Shown: one piece after another, positions 62,725-64,000 of the stretch
Layout: the number at the start of each line of letters is the position of its first letter
Position numbering within the stretch: position 1 is the first letter of the stretch
Source: Pseudanabaena sp. Salubria-1
GTDB taxonomy: Bacteria > Cyanobacteriota > Cyanobacteriia > Pseudanabaenales > Pseudanabaenaceae
Assembly (NCBI GenBank): GCA_023336205.1
Contig: JALQCR010000006.1
Coordinates: 62,001 to 126,000 of the forward strand
DNA length: 64,000 nt
Reading direction: 5' to 3'
Program-made: the position numbers and the translations under genes
Notes under the pieces: model-generated
Databases searched by the model: none
What the model was told of the DNA's origin: nothing
The model's input: only the letters and a program-made list of their open reading frames with translations

Positions 62725-64000
62725 TTAAGGATTTGGTGGACACCAGAATAGATTCTGACTAGATATTCCAAGAGATTCGAGAATCTCCTTCATGGTTTTA
62801 GTACATTCCATCCAATAGTCTTGGCTATCATACATCCAGTCAGGACTGAAGTGGAGATCGTAATGTAGTAGATTTGGGATATCTCTAAACTCATCAGAAG
62901 TTTGCTTGGAAATAAGCAGCACTTGGAATGGTTTGTCCTTGCATTTAATCGTTAGCTTTTCGATTAGATCTAACACATAGTCACGATTAGTTACACCAGT
63001 ACGCACAAATAATACTTCATCACAATGTTCGAGTGTGTATAAGAACCTCTTCGCCCGAGCCGAATAGCGCACACGCATTCTTTCATGAATCGGCTGCATA
63101 TTGTTTGCAGGATCATCAGTATCTTCGACTTCATGCCCAAAGGATAGACCAGACCATTTAGAGTGATAGATGCGGTTATCAGTAGCATTGTAGTGGAGAT
63201 ATGCAGGGTTCCATAGATCTTTAAAATCATTGACCACCATATCAGTTACATCGCCGAGATTAGTAGAACGTGCTAAATCAAAGGGAAACGCAGGCCCATC
63301 ATATTCCATTTTGTACAAGAGCATTCTTGCCGCACAGCGATCGCCTAATGGCAAAATGGCAATGCGATTAATTTCTGACAGTTTACATTTGTATTTGAGC
63401 AACATTGTCGATTTGACTGGCGCTTTGACTCGACTCTCTAAACCCTGTTCGCCAATCATCATCGTCCGAAATGGTGCTTCTGGATTAGCAGGATCGTGAT
63501 AAACTCCCGCAGGCATGGCTGCTAGAGCAGACCGAATTTCTTTCCACATCGGATGGATGTTATATTCTTCTTCAGATTCATTGATAATCCGAATCGTGCG
63601 ATCGCCTTCCTTGAGAATACCTAGATGTCCATCATAGTAAAGAATTTCTGCGTTTTGAGGAGCAAAAAACTTGAGCGCAGAGCAATATTGCAGATCGACT
63701 CCAATGGGAATCCCAACTGTATTCTCAATTGTTCCATTAAATCCCACTGAAAGCAATGGAACTGTGCCTAACTCATCATTTTTAGCAACATACGTCGTAC
63801 CAAAAGTTAAATCAGCTTTGCGTTTCAGGGCTTCTTGTAATTCCTTCCAAGTTGGAGTGATGTTGTAATCATGTTTGGAATTGTTAATGATTCGTAGAGT
63901 CTGAGCTTCGGGGTTAGCAAATACTTGAAATCCATATTTATCACCATAGATAGAAATTTCGGTGGTGCTGCTATGGGATTTGATGGCTTGCTCTTGCGAT
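62725..64000 (-). CDS. DUF1796 papain-like protein with tandem N-terminal repeats (5' end beyond window)
   Basis: The minus-strand frame is open from 62725 to the window edge (at least 424 codons); a TTG at 63756 could be misread as a start. The C-terminal ~220 residues match DUF1796 putative papain-like cysteine peptidases: IAILPLGDRCAARMLLYKMEYDGPAFPFDLARS (Cys) and a later His-containing stretch. Upstream are two related units containing YGDKYGFQVFANPEAQTLRIINNS and YYDGHLGILKEGDRTIRIINES, each followed by a shared Trp-Lys-Glu segment, so the N-terminus is a tandem repeat. Catalytic competence is not established. Confidence 0.75.
   Translation of the reverse strand, partial: SQEQAIKSHSSTTEISIYGDKYGFQVFANPEAQTLRIINNSKHDYNITPTWKELQEALKRKADLTFGTTYVAKNDELGTVPLLSVGFNGTIENTVGIPIGVDLQYCSALKFFAPQNAEILYYDGHLGILKEGDRTIRIINESEEEYNIHPMWKEIRSALAAMPAGVYHDPANPEAPFRTMMIGEQGLESRVKAPVKSTMLLKYKCKLSEINRIAILPLGDRCAARMLLYKMEYDGPAFPFDLARSTNLGDVTDMVVNDFKDLWNPAYLHYNATDNRIYHSKWSGLSFGHEVEDTDDPANNMQPIHERMRVRYSARAKRFLYTLEHCDEVLFVRTGVTNRDYVLDLIEKLTIKCKDKPFQVLLISKQTSDEFRDIPNLLHYDLHFSPDWMYDSQDYWMECTKTMKEILESLGISSQNLFWCPPNP

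Overview
The window looks like a chromosomal segment of a filamentous, Pseudanabaena-like cyanobacterium. Three things point there: the cyanobacterial HIP1 octamer GCGATCGC is scattered through most genes; several genes are essentially cyanobacterial (ndhL, a DUF3007 gene, pipX, ycf20/DUF565, a Delta-12 desaturase, a Tic236-type tamB); and many intergenic gaps hold long, GC-tipped hairpins. The genus is an inference, not a demonstration.

Layout. 1-9.1 kb: ndhL, DUF3007, a catalytically degenerate DNA-methylase-like gene, pilT, map, an SDR gene, IS30 copy 1, a LysM protein and a CAU tRNA. 9.1-19.6 kb: a defence-type island. It has a Type ISP-like methyltransferase/specificity protein (1064 aa) and a PLD-TIG-SNF2 translocase (1416 aa), separated by seven small toxin-antitoxin genes. 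Partial copies of the methyltransferase 3' end sit at the module boundaries. 19.7-38.7 kb: an OmpR-type regulator, tamB, a GAF/broken-Hpt protein, a Ser/Thr kinase, a Spy-like protein, radC, a RibD-like reductase, moaB, a CobA-like protein, ycf20 and clpB. 39-50 kb: a signalling cluster on the minus strand (two protoglobins, roadblock, small GTPase, DUF4388/PATAN), a NACHT ATPase and a dense set of insertion sequences. 50-64 kb: TerB-DUF697, CopD-like, ispE, pipX, desA, a LysR regulator, a TrpD-like enzyme, a TetR-controlled GST/PNPOx/cupin/phosphatase cluster, DUF1348, and a DUF1796 protein that runs off the window.

The strongest theme is recent transposition. Mobile elements of several kinds (IS30 twice, ISKra4, an IS701/IS4-like element, an IS5/ISL2-type element and two ~135-bp MITEs) all have recognisable inverted ends and perfect target-site duplications of 3, 9, 4, 3 and 8 bp. 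Four of them interrupt genes (NACHT, DUF4388, the phosphatase and protoglobin 2). In each case, removing the element and one duplication in silico restores an uninterrupted frame.

Two candidate systems stand out. One is the split methyltransferase / PLD-TIG-SNF2 pair with its toxin-antitoxin block. The other is the protoglobin - roadblock - Ras-like GTPase - PATAN cluster, which reads as a haem-sensor-to-GTPase signalling module, now damaged in two genes. Two homopolymer tracts (poly-G near 31.2 kb, poly-C near 33.9 kb) coincide with hairpins and are probably sequencing or assembly artefacts.
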